Positions 1-7,846 of a DNA stretch of 64,000 bases are shown here, piece after piece (within the stretch, counting starts at the first letter, position 1; every line of letters begins with the position of its first letter). A program made the position numbers and the translations under genes. The DNA comes from Lachnospiraceae bacterium (GTDB taxonomy: Bacteria > Bacillota > Clostridia > Lachnospirales > Lachnospiraceae), in the NCBI GenBank assembly GCA_900766815.1, contig CAAFWV010000040.1, positions 3,748 to 67,747 of the forward strand, in the 5' to 3' direction. The notes under the pieces were generated by a model. The model was not told where the DNA came from and ran no database searches. It was given only the letters and a program-made list of their open reading frames with translations.

Positions 1-2
1 TT

Positions 3-33
3 CGACTGACAGTATGTATCACAGTGTCAGTCG
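3..33. other. Perfect stem-loop at the left edge
   Basis: Nine-base arms CGACTGACA and TGTCAGTCG match perfectly around a 13-base loop. No T-run follows on either strand, so it is not a convincing intrinsic terminator. It may be the 3' end of a gene outside the window or a protein-binding dyad. Nothing else is recognisable between it and the first gene at 205. Confidence 0.35.
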
Positions 34-204
34 TGAGCTATTTTGCCATGCTAATCGCGCTTAAGTCAGTGACGGTAAGAGAGCTCAAGGGAATGATATT
101 AAGGAAATAATTCGGATTTGCTAATAATAATTAAGTGGATTTTTGAAATATTCCGTTGTACAATACATTAGTATTTGGATTTGATGGTATCGTGGGAGAA
201 TGCT

Positions 205-1413
205 ATGAACAAGAAACTATTGGCGGCAGTCATGCTTGTATTCAGTCTGCTGCTGACAGCATGTGACACCAGCAGAATTGCTCCGACTTCAGGTGTTAAG
301 GCAAGAGAAGAAGCTGAGGCCAATGCGGCATCACAGGAAACGAGCACTGAGGATACGGAGAATACGCAGGAATCACCGGAGGAAACGACTACGGACTCAT
401 CGCAGGAAACCTCAGGAGAGTCTTCGGAGAATACTGAGGCTGAAGAGGTCTTCTATTCGGCATTTACAGGTGAGGAAATCGGATATATGCATTACGACCA
501 CAGACCACTTGCCGTAATGCTTAACAATATTAAGGAGGGCTGTCCACAGTCAGGTATTGAGCAGGCTTCCATGGTATTCGAATGTCCTGTTGAGGGAAGA
601 ATTACCAGACTTATGGGTATCTTCGAGGAATATGAGAAAATCGAGAAGATTGGCTCTGTAAGAAGCAGCAGGGATTACTATGTCTATCTTGCGATGGAGC
701 TTGATGCAATATATGCACACTTCGGTCAGGCGACAGTTTACGTTGGTGATCTGCTTAATTCCAATGCGGTAGATAATATTTCGGGTGCGGTATCGGGAAT
801 AGAGAATCCCGCGACACATACCTTCTATAGAAGTGATGACAGACCGGCACCTCATAATGTATACATAGATAACGAGGGACTCCTTGAGGATATTGCGAAT
901 TTTGGATACAGAACCACTCTTCGTACCGGCTTCAAATCCAAGTTCTTATATCCGGAACCGGGAACCAGGGCCACCCACGACGAGGGCGAGGACGTTACGG
1001 TTATCTATCCGGGAGGCAAGAATCCTTCAGCCAAGAACGGTTTTGCTCAGGTTCAGGCCAGATTCGAATACAACGAGGATGATCAGAAGTATTACAGGTT
1101 CCAGTATGGTGACAGGCATATTGATAAGGAGACCGGTAATCAGTTGAAGTATGAAAATGTCGTGCTGCAGTACTGCGACGGAATGGTAAGAGACAGCCAT
1201 GATTATCTTGCCTTCGGACTTGTCGGTGACAATGAGAATAAGTGTCAGGTATTTACTAACGGTAAGATGGTTGAAGGAACCTGGAAGAGAACTGAGCTGT
1301 TTGAGCCTGCCAAGTATTATGACAAGGACGGCAATGAGATAGAGGTTAACAGGGGTAAGACCTGGATTTGTATTATCTGGAACGATTATGCAGAGGATGT
1401 TGTTTGTGAGTAA
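205..1413 (+). CDS. DUF3048 (YerB-like) lipoprotein
   Basis: A 402-residue exported lipoprotein of the DUF3048/YerB family; the molecular role of the family is unknown. The N-terminus is a lipoprotein signal ending in the lipobox LLTAC (Cys20). A Thr/Ser/Glu-rich linker follows to about residue 85, then the DUF3048 region with PLAVMLNN, GSVRSSRDYY and AIYAHFG, and a second C-terminal half. I chose ATG 205 because GGGAGAA precedes it and it puts the lipobox at the normal distance; an in-frame ATG at 175 would add ten residues ahead of the signal. The next gene starts 18 bases downstream, suggesting a two-gene transcript. It is probably anchored on the outer face of the cytoplasmic membrane. 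Confidence 0.85.
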   Translation: MNKKLLAAVMLVFSLLLTACDTSRIAPTSGVKAREEAEANAASQETSTEDTENTQESPEETTTDSSQETSGESSENTEAEEVFYSAFTGEEIGYMHYDHRPLAVMLNNIKEGCPQSGIEQASMVFECPVEGRITRLMGIFEEYEKIEKIGSVRSSRDYYVYLAMELDAIYAHFGQATVYVGDLLNSNAVDNISGAVSGIENPATHTFYRSDDRPAPHNVYIDNEGLLEDIANFGYRTTLRTGFKSKFLYPEPGTRATHDEGEDVTVIYPGGKNPSAKNGFAQVQARFEYNEDDQKYYRFQYGDRHIDKETGNQLKYENVVLQYCDGMVRDSHDYLAFGLVGDNENKCQVFTNGKMVEGTWKRTELFEPAKYYDKDGNEIEVNRGKTWICIIWNDYAEDVVCE

Positions 1414-1431
1414 TGTTCGGAGAGGAATGTA

Positions 1432-2220
1432 ATGAAGAGTGTGATTAGAAGCTTTCTTGTAGCTTTCTCGGAATATTCAATCAGTCCGAAGAGCAGCATT
1501 GAGAGGAAGAAGGAGAATTGTGAATGGGTACTTATTTGTTTACCCCTCATAGGTCTCATTATAACCGTGATTATTAACAGATGGGCAGTATTGTATCCAT
1601 ATATGTGTGATTATCAGATATTGCCTGCAATTGTAGGCGCAGTTGTTCCTATAGTTCTGTCCGGCGGTAATCATCTTAAGGGTTTCTTCAAAACCGTGGA
1701 TGCAATCTCTTCTCATAAGTCCAAGGAGGAGAAGATAAGAATTCTCAGTACGGATTATCATGGTGGGTATACGGCAATTACCGTATGCAGCTGTCTGCTT
1801 CTGCTTGCTATAGGAATCTGGAGTGAGATGCCGATAGACGGAATTTTCGTTATTGCTTTTGCATACATTATTTCAAGGTCACTTGCGGGAATTTCACTTC
1901 TCACAATGAAGCATGCGACCGAGAGTAAGGCCACAGCCTATATTCCCGAGAGTAAGGCAGTCGGAATCGTTCAGGTGCTTACCAATATCGGATATATTAT
2001 TGTATGTATTGTGCTTATGTATGACATTGCAATGTCGTTTAACAAACCCAGGGTTTGCTATTTCTCACTGGCGGGAGCAGCGCTCTCGTATATATACTGC
2101 TATTTCGCCTCTAAGAAGAACTTTGGAGGTGTTACTGAAGAGACTGCCAACTACTTTATTGTGGTATGTGAAGTGGTAATTCCGGTGTTAGCTTTGGTAG
2201 CATTCAAAAGCCCGATATAA
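1432..2220 (+). CDS. CobS-like membrane protein lacking the family's aspartates
   Basis: A 262-residue polytopic membrane protein that aligns along its length with adenosylcobinamide-GDP ribazoletransferase (CobS), the last step of cobalamin nucleotide-loop assembly. Family landmarks are recognisable: FLVAFSEYS near the start, GGNHLKGFFKTVDA where CobS normally has GG-H-x-DG-xx-DT-xDA, a following SSHKSKEEKIRIL stretch, and FGGVTEETANYF near the end. The usual Asp in HLDG is Lys and the Asp of the DT pair is also Lys, while the D/G positions of the last motif are E/N. These are the metal and substrate-binding positions expected in the family, so ribazoletransferase activity is doubtful. No other cobalamin gene lies nearby. 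GAGAGGAATGTA precedes the ATG. Confidence 0.7.
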   Translation: MKSVIRSFLVAFSEYSISPKSSIERKKENCEWVLICLPLIGLIITVIINRWAVLYPYMCDYQILPAIVGAVVPIVLSGGNHLKGFFKTVDAISSHKSKEEKIRILSTDYHGGYTAITVCSCLLLLAIGIWSEMPIDGIFVIAFAYIISRSLAGISLLTMKHATESKATAYIPESKAVGIVQVLTNIGYIIVCIVLMYDIAMSFNKPRVCYFSLAGAALSYIYCYFASKKNFGGVTEETANYFIVVCEVVIPVLALVAFKSPI

Positions 2221-2264
2221 CTCAAGGTTATATCACGTATGATTTTTTGGTATTTAATGTTATA

Positions 2265-2298
2265 TTGACAAAATCATAATATTTTTGTACTTTATAAT
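2265..2298 (+). promoter_or_regulatory. Possible promoter for livJ
   Basis: A perfect TATAAT lies at 2293-2298 and a perfect TTGACA at 2265-2270, but the 22-base gap between them is too long for one standard sigma-A site. A weaker -35 closer in (for example around 2270-2275) may serve the TATAAT instead. Its location, 75 bases upstream of livJ and ahead of the hairpin at 2315, would give a leader transcript containing that hairpin. Confidence 0.4.
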
Positions 2299-2314
2299 AG
2301 ATTTTACAAAGGCA

Positions 2315-2351
2315 ATAGGGTCTGTAATAACTCAGACCCTATCTTTTTATT
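2315..2351 (+). terminator. Intrinsic terminator or attenuator ahead of livJ
   Basis: Ten-base arms ATAGGGTCTG (2315-2324) and CAGACCCTAT (2333-2342) pair perfectly around an eight-base loop and are followed by CTTTTTATTTT. It can end the transcript of the CobS-like gene. Because a TATAAT sits just upstream, it may also act inside the livJ leader. Confidence 0.75.
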
Positions 2352-2372
2352 TTAGCCAAGGAGGAGAACATT

Positions 2373-3608
2373 ATGAAGAAGTTATTATCTACACTTCTTG
2401 CTGTATCCATGGTGGCTACACTCTTAGTAGGTTGTGGCAACAGCGGTGCGGCAGAAAGCACAGGAACAGATGCGGCAGCAGCGACAGAGACAGAGGGCGG
2501 ATCTGATGCAGCTGCAACAACAGAGGCAGCAGGCGCAACATTCAAGATTGGCGGTATCGGTCCTGTAACCGGTGGTGCTGCAGTATATGGTCTTGCAGTT
2601 AAGAACGGTGCACAGATCGCCATTGATGAGATCAATGAGGCAGGTGGTATCAACGGATACCAGATCGAGTACAATTTCCAGGATGATGAGTGTGATGCAG
2701 AGAAGTCAGTAAATGCTTACAACGCACTTAAGGACTGGGATATGGACATCCTTATGGGTACAGTTACATCAGGCTGCTGTGTAGCAGTTACACCTAAGAC
2801 AGCAGAGGACAATATGTTCCAGGTTACACCTTCAGGATCTTCAGTAGATATCCTGTCAGCAGGTAACGGAAACGTGTTCCAGGTATGCTTTACAGACCCT
2901 AATCAGGGTATTGCTTCAGCTCAGTATATCGGACAGAAGGGTCTTGCAACAAAGGTCGGCGTTATCTACGACAGCTCAGATGTATACTCAACAGGTATCT
3001 ATGAGAAGTTCGCAGCAGAGGCTCCTAACCAGGGACTTGAGATTGTAGCGGCAGAGGCATTCACAGCTGATAACAAGACAGACTTCACAACACAGCTTCA
3101 GAAGATCAAGGACGCAGGTGCTGAGCTTGTATTCCTTCCATTCTACTACACAGAGGCTACACTTGTTCTTCAGCAGGCAAGCACAATGGGCTTTGCTCCC
3201 ACGTTCTTCGGATGTGACGGTCTTGACGGAATCCTTTCGGTTGAGAACTTTGATACAAGCCTTGCAGAGGGCGTAATTCTTCTTACACCTTTCGCAGCAG
3301 ACTCAACAGATGATGCAACAGTAAGCTTCGTTAAGAAGTATGGTGAGCTTACAGGCGGTGAGACACCTAACCAGTTCGCAGCAGACGCTTATGATGCTAT
3401 CTACACAATCAAGGCAGCTCTTGAGTCAGCAAATGTAACTCCTGATATGGAGGTGTCAGCAATCTGCGATGCAGCTAAGGCAGCTATGACAACAATTTCT
3501 GTTGACGGTCTTACAGGTCAGGGAATGACCTGGGCAGCAACAGGTGAGGTTAACAAGGCTCCTAAGGCTGTTGTAATCACAGATGGTGCTTATAAGTCAA
3601 TGGACTAA
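2373..3608 (+). CDS. livJ: ABC transporter substrate-binding lipoprotein, branched-chain amino acid type
   Basis: A 411-residue extracellular receptor for a HAAT-type (LIV) ABC importer; ligands of this family include Leu/Ile/Val, other amino acids, amides and urea, so the exact substrate is open. The signal peptide ends in the lipobox LLVGC (Cys21), followed by an Ala/Thr/Glu-rich linker to about residue 50. The mature fold starts at FKIGGIGPVTGGAAVYG, the family's first strand and ligand loop, and DDECDAEKSVNAYNAL is also typical. AAGGAGGAGAA sits before the ATG. Codon choice is strikingly uniform (GCA, ACA, CTT), as expected for a highly expressed gene. It is separated from the permease genes by a strong terminator, which fits the usual excess of binding protein over membrane components. 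Confidence 0.93.
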   Translation: MKKLLSTLLAVSMVATLLVGCGNSGAAESTGTDAAAATETEGGSDAAATTEAAGATFKIGGIGPVTGGAAVYGLAVKNGAQIAIDEINEAGGINGYQIEYNFQDDECDAEKSVNAYNALKDWDMDILMGTVTSGCCVAVTPKTAEDNMFQVTPSGSSVDILSAGNGNVFQVCFTDPNQGIASAQYIGQKGLATKVGVIYDSSDVYSTGIYEKFAAEAPNQGLEIVAAEAFTADNKTDFTTQLQKIKDAGAELVFLPFYYTEATLVLQQASTMGFAPTFFGCDGLDGILSVENFDTSLAEGVILLTPFAADSTDDATVSFVKKYGELTGGETPNQFAADAYDAIYTIKAALESANVTPDMEVSAICDAAKAAMTTISVDGLTGQGMTWAATGEVNKAPKAVVITDGAYKSMD

Positions 3609-3631
3609 TGAGTTAAGCAATATAGACAGTG

Positions 3632-3668
3632 ACAAAAGGGTTGCGTCATGCAACCCTTTTGTGTTTAT
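3632..3668 (+). terminator. Intrinsic terminator after livJ
   Basis: A 13-base perfect stem, ACAAAAGGGTTGC with its complement ending at 3662, surrounds a five-base loop and is followed by a short T-rich tail. Partial read-through would allow livHMGF to be expressed at a lower level than livJ. Confidence 0.85.
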
Positions 3669-3687
3669 AATTATAGGAATTGTCAGC

Positions 3688-3722
3688 CTCATAATGTATC
3701 GGCCCGCCCGGTCTGTTATGAG
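3688..3722 (+). other. Second stem-loop in the livJ-livH gap
   Basis: Arms CTCATAA (3688-3694) and TTATGAG (3716-3722) enclose a 21-base GC-rich loop. There is no T-run. It may protect the 5' end of a processed livHMGF message, or be chance. Confidence 0.35.
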
Positions 3723-3756
3723 CCTGATGATTGTTTATGAAAGAGAGGACTAACTT

Positions 3757-4632
3757 ATGAGTTTCTTGAATTATTTTATTAACGGCTTAAGTTTGGGAAG
3801 CGTATATGCGATCATAGCCCTGGGTTATACCATGGTATACGGTATTGCCAAGATGCTTAACTTTGCTCATGGTGATGTTATTATGGTTGCCGGCTTTGTT
3901 ATATATACTTTAATGAACAGCCTTGGAGTGCATCCGATTGCTGCTGTTCTGATTTCGGTGGTTGTCTGCACTGTTCTTGGTGTTACCATCGAGAAGATTG
4001 CATATAAGCCGTTAAGAAAGGCAACACCCCTGGCTGTACTTATTACAGCAATCGGTGTCAGCTACTTCCTTCAGAATCTGGCTCTTCTCATATTCGGAAG
4101 TGATACCAAGATGTTCACCTCTGTTGTTAAGGTTCCGCAGCTTAAGCTTGGAGAGATTACAATTACAGGTGAGACAATTGTAACTATCATAGCCTGCATA
4201 ATAATAATGGTCTGCCTGACACTCTTCATTAAGAAGACTAAGGCAGGACAGGCAATGCTTGCCGTATCTGAGGATAAGGATGCTGCAGAGCTTATGGGAA
4301 TCAATGTTAATGCAACAATTTCGCTGACCTTTGCTATCGGTTCGGGACTGGCCGCCGTTGCGGGAGCACTCCTGTGTTCTCAGTATACAAGCTTAACTCC
4401 CTACACCGGTGCGATGCCCGGCATCAAGGCCTTTGTAGCTGCGGTATTCGGAGGTATCGGCTCTATTCCCGGTGCATTAATCGGAGGTCTTCTGCTTGGA
4501 GTAATTGAGAACCTGAGCAAGGCTTATATTTCATCTCAGATGGCTGATGCCATCGTGTTCTCGGTACTGATTATTGTTCTTCTTGTTAAGCCTACCGGAA
4601 TACTTGGTAAGAAGATTAATGAGAAGGTGTGA
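3757..4632 (+). CDS. livH: Branched-chain amino acid type ABC permease LivH
   Basis: The 291-residue membrane permease of the LIV-type importer. It begins with the family opening NGLSLGSVYAIIALGYTMVYG and contains LNFAHGDVIM, two hallmark LivH segments, and ends with GIGSIPGALIGG and VLLVKPTGILG. About eight hydrophobic helices are visible. AGAGAGGA precedes the ATG. The order livJ, livH, livM, livG, livF is the standard one, and stop-to-start distances downstream are very short, so H-M-G-F are co-transcribed. Confidence 0.95.
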   Translation: MSFLNYFINGLSLGSVYAIIALGYTMVYGIAKMLNFAHGDVIMVAGFVIYTLMNSLGVHPIAAVLISVVVCTVLGVTIEKIAYKPLRKATPLAVLITAIGVSYFLQNLALLIFGSDTKMFTSVVKVPQLKLGEITITGETIVTIIACIIIMVCLTLFIKKTKAGQAMLAVSEDKDAAELMGINVNATISLTFAIGSGLAAVAGALLCSQYTSLTPYTGAMPGIKAFVAAVFGGIGSIPGALIGGLLLGVIENLSKAYISSQMADAIVFSVLIIVLLVKPTGILGKKINEKV

Positions 4633-4644
4633 TTGGAGGGGAAT

Positions 4645-5700
4645 ATGAGTAAACAGTTTAAGAATAATCTAATTACATATGGAATGATAATTGTATTCTT
4701 TGCAGTTATGCAGACACTTGCATCAACAGGCAATCTTTCCAGTCTGTTTAAGGGCCTGCTGGTGCCAATCTGTGTATACGCAATAATGGCCGTATCACTA
4801 AATCTTACCGTCGGAATCTTAGGAGAGCTTTCGCTTGGACATGCGGGATTTATGTGTGTGGGTGCCTTCTCATCTGCCTTCTTTTCGATGTGCTTAAAGG
4901 ACAGCGGAATTAATCCGGTGCTGAGATTCATACTTGCAGTCCTGCTTGCAGCCTTAGTTGCCGCGATTTTTGGAGTATTGATAGGAATCCCTGTACTGAG
5001 ACTCCGCGGAGACTATCTGGCAATTGTAACACTGGCCTTCGGTGAGATTATCAAAAACCTTGTTAATGTAATGTATATCGGAAGGGACAGCAGGGGCTTC
5101 CATATCTCGTTCAAGGATACAGCAGCACTTGGTCTTGAGACTGACGGACAGGTAATTGTTAAGGGACCTCAGGGAATCACGGGTACACCTAACGATTCAA
5201 GCTTTATTGCAGGTATTATTATTCTGCTTATTGCAGTGTTCGTAATCACCAACTTTGTTAACTCGAGGTCCGGAAGGGCAGTAATGTCTATCAGAGATAA
5301 CAGAATTGCAGCAGAATCGATCGGTATCAATATATCAAAATATAAGATTATGGCCTTCGCTCTGTCTGCTTCCATAGCAGGAGCAGCAGGAGCACTGTAT
5401 GCACATAACCTTAATACACTTAATGCACTCCCCAAGAACTTCGGCTACAATATGTCGATTATGATTCTTGTATACGTCGTACTTGGAGGAATCGGAAGCA
5501 TCAGAGGTTCAATTATTGCCGCAACCATTCTTACGGCACTTCCTGAGCTGCTTCGAGGCTTCAGTGATTACAGAATGATAATCTATTCTGTAGTGCTTAT
5601 CGCGCTCATGCTTATAAGTAATAATCCTAAGGCTAAGACCTTCTTAGAGCAGCATGACCTTAGAACAATATTCAGACGTACAGCAAAGGAGGATAAATAA
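4645..5700 (+). CDS. livM: Branched-chain amino acid type ABC permease LivM
   Basis: The second membrane subunit of the importer, 351 residues. LivM landmarks are SLNLTVGILGELSLGHAGF, LRLRGDYLAIVTLAFGEI and GGIGSIRGSIIAA. I chose ATG 4645 since TTGGAGGGG lies immediately before it; the TTG at 4633 is part of that ribosome site. Multiple hydrophobic helices run through residues 10-330. It forms the translocation pore together with LivH and is energised by LivG and LivF. Confidence 0.95.
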   Translation: MSKQFKNNLITYGMIIVFFAVMQTLASTGNLSSLFKGLLVPICVYAIMAVSLNLTVGILGELSLGHAGFMCVGAFSSAFFSMCLKDSGINPVLRFILAVLLAALVAAIFGVLIGIPVLRLRGDYLAIVTLAFGEIIKNLVNVMYIGRDSRGFHISFKDTAALGLETDGQVIVKGPQGITGTPNDSSFIAGIIILLIAVFVITNFVNSRSGRAVMSIRDNRIAAESIGINISKYKIMAFALSASIAGAAGALYAHNLNTLNALPKNFGYNMSIMILVYVVLGGIGSIRGSIIAATILTALPELLRGFSDYRMIIYSVVLIALMLISNNPKAKTFLEQHDLRTIFRRTAKEDK

Positions 5701-5701
5701 T

Positions 5702-6460
5702 ATGGCATTACTCGATGTTAATAATCTCGGAATATCCTTCGGCGGACTCAGGGCTGTAGACAGCTTTGATGTACATATTGAAAAGGGTCAGCTCTACGGA
5801 CTTATAGGACCAAACGGTGCAGGCAAGACAACGGTGTTCAACATGTTAACCGGTGTATACAAGCCTACGGACGGAACCATTATACTTGACGGAGAGAATA
5901 TCACAGGTAAGAAGACAACCCATATAAACAAGGCGGGTGTCGCAAGAACCTTTCAGAATATCAGACTCTTCAAGAATCTGTCGGTGCTTGATAATGTGAA
6001 GGTAGGTCTTCACAATGATTATCCGTATTCAACACTTGCGGGTATTCTTCGTCTCCCCTCATACAGGAAGCAGGAGAAGGCGATGAATGAGAAGGCTATG
6101 GAGCTTCTCAAGGTGTTTGATCTTGATAAGGAATGTGACTACCTTGCAAGCAACCTTCCTTACGGTAAGCAGAGGAAGCTTGAGATAGCAAGAGCTCTTG
6201 CAACAGACCCGAAGCTTCTGCTTCTGGACGAGCCGGCAGCAGGTATGAATCCCAATGAGACAGGTGAGCTTATGGAGACAATCAAGCTTATCCGTGATGA
6301 GTTTGATATGACAATCCTTCTTATCGAGCATGATATGAAGCTTGTATCGGGAATATGTGAGAAGCTTACAGTGCTAAACTTCGGTCGTGTCCTTGCAGAG
6401 GGTGAGACCTCGGAGGTACTCAACAACCCTGAGGTTATCAAGGCATATCTCGGAGATTAA
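5702..6460 (+). CDS. livG: ABC transporter ATP-binding protein LivG
   Basis: One of the two ATPase subunits, 252 residues. Walker A is GPNGAGKTT, followed by VARTFQNIRLF typical of LivG; the signature motif has the variant form LPYGKQRKLEIARAL rather than LSGGQQ, as often seen in this subfamily, and Walker B is LLLLDEPAAGMNP. AAAGGAGG precedes ATG 5702, two bases after livM ends. Confidence 0.95.
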   Translation: MALLDVNNLGISFGGLRAVDSFDVHIEKGQLYGLIGPNGAGKTTVFNMLTGVYKPTDGTIILDGENITGKKTTHINKAGVARTFQNIRLFKNLSVLDNVKVGLHNDYPYSTLAGILRLPSYRKQEKAMNEKAMELLKVFDLDKECDYLASNLPYGKQRKLEIARALATDPKLLLLDEPAAGMNPNETGELMETIKLIRDEFDMTILLIEHDMKLVSGICEKLTVLNFGRVLAEGETSEVLNNPEVIKAYLGD

Positions 6461-6487
6461 TATTTGGCTGCAGGCGGAGGATAAATT

Positions 6488-7198
6488 ATGGCTATGTTAG
6501 AGGTTAAGGACCTGGAAGTACACTATGGTGTAATCAGGGCCATTAAGGGAATATCATTTGAAGTAAACGAGGGAGAGGTTATCTCTCTTATCGGTGCCAA
6601 CGGTGCCGGCAAAACAACTACACTTCACGCAGTAAGCGGTCTTCTTGGCAAGAGCGCCGGCAGTGTCACCTTCATGGGTAAGGACATCACCACTCTCCCG
6701 GCACACAAGATGGTGTCTCTTGGAATGGCACATGTTCCGGAAGGAAGAAGAGTATTCGCAGAGCTTACCGTTCTTGAGAATCTTAAGCTTGGAGCGTATA
6801 CTAGAAGTGACAAGAAAGAATTAGAGGATACCCTGAATATGGTATATAAGAGATTCCCCAGACTGATGGAGCGTAAGAATCAGATAGCGGGTACTCTCTC
6901 AGGCGGTGAGCAGCAGATGCTTGCCATGGGAAGAGCTCTTATGAGTCATCCCAAGCTTATCCTTATGGATGAGCCTTCAATGGGTCTCTCTCCCATATTT
7001 GTAGAGGAGATATTCAGCATTATCAGGGATATTTCCGCTGAGGGAACCACAGTTCTTCTGGTTGAGCAGAATGCCAAGAAGGCATTATCGATTGCTGACA
7101 GAGCTTATGTACTGGAGACGGGCAATATCACGCTTAGCGGTGATGCTTCAAGCCTTCTTAATGACGAATCGGTAAAGAAGGCATATCTCGGAGAATAG
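6488..7198 (+). CDS. livF: ABC transporter ATP-binding protein LivF
   Basis: The second ATPase subunit, 236 residues. Walker A GANGAGKTT, signature LSGGEQQMLAMGRAL and Walker B LILMDEPSMGLSP are all intact, and AHVPEGRRVFAELTVLENL is the LivF-specific stretch. GGCGGAGG lies before the ATG. It closes the transporter set; the next gene starts 24 bases later and is probably read through. Confidence 0.95.
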   Translation: MAMLEVKDLEVHYGVIRAIKGISFEVNEGEVISLIGANGAGKTTTLHAVSGLLGKSAGSVTFMGKDITTLPAHKMVSLGMAHVPEGRRVFAELTVLENLKLGAYTRSDKKELEDTLNMVYKRFPRLMERKNQIAGTLSGGEQQMLAMGRALMSHPKLILMDEPSMGLSPIFVEEIFSIIRDISAEGTTVLLVEQNAKKALSIADRAYVLETGNITLSGDASSLLNDESVKKAYLGE

Positions 7199-7222
7199 TA
7201 CATAACGGAATGGGAGGTTACC

Positions 7223-7846
7223 ATGGTTATTACAATAGGCAGAACATATGGAAGCGGTGGCCGGGTGATGGGCAAGGCTCTGGCTGCCAAATTGAATATT
7301 GATTTCTATGATACAGAGCTTATGAGAATGCTGTCCGATGAGACAGGTATTAACGAAGCACTCTTCGGTGAGTCTGATGAGACTCTGAAGAAGGCTTATT
7401 TTGGTCAGGATCTTAAGTGGAAGAAGAATCCGACTCCTCTTCCTGCCTCTGATAAGAAGTACTCAAGTGAAGCCAATCTCTTCAGACTACAGACTCAGAT
7501 GATAAGAAAGCTTGCAGATGAGAAGGATTGTATTATAATGGGTAGGTGTGCGGATGCCATTCTGTCAGGCAGGGACGACGTGGTCAGACTCTACTGCTAT
7601 GCAAGCCATGCCGACTGTGTCAGAAGAGCTGTTGAGGTATGCGGTCTTCCCGAAAGAGAAATAATTAAGAGAATCGATGCAATCGACAGACACCGTGAGA
7701 GCTATTACAGACACTACACGGGAAAAAGTGTGAGCGACTCAGATAATTACGATCTGTGTATTAACACGGGGACCTGCAGTGTAGATGACCTTGCGGAGTT
7801 TGTATGTATGTATCTGGATAAGAGGGGTATAAGTGTTAGCAGGTAA
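7223..7846 (+). CDS. Cytidylate-kinase-like P-loop protein
   Basis: A 207-residue member of the cytidylate kinase-like family, distinct from the essential Cmk of about 225 residues. The N-terminus VITIGRTYGSGGRVMGKALA is the family's modified P-loop (YGSGGR in place of GxGKST), followed by FYDTELMRML. The central IIMGRCADAIL and the arginine-rich REIIKRIDAIDRHRESYYRHYTG lid region are also characteristic. Substrate is unknown; a nucleotide or small-molecule kinase role is inferred only from the fold. It overlaps the following aminotransferase by 14 bases, indicating coupled translation. Confidence 0.85.
   Translation: MVITIGRTYGSGGRVMGKALAAKLNIDFYDTELMRMLSDETGINEALFGESDETLKKAYFGQDLKWKKNPTPLPASDKKYSSEANLFRLQTQMIRKLADEKDCIIMGRCADAILSGRDDVVRLYCYASHADCVRRAVEVCGLPEREIIKRIDAIDRHRESYYRHYTGKSVSDSDNYDLCINTGTCSVDDLAEFVCMYLDKRGISVSR

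Noticed and set aside
1..174. Promoter for the DUF3048 gene
   Set aside because: A TACAAT at 159-164 is present, but no -35 box stands at a workable distance, so I did not call a promoter.
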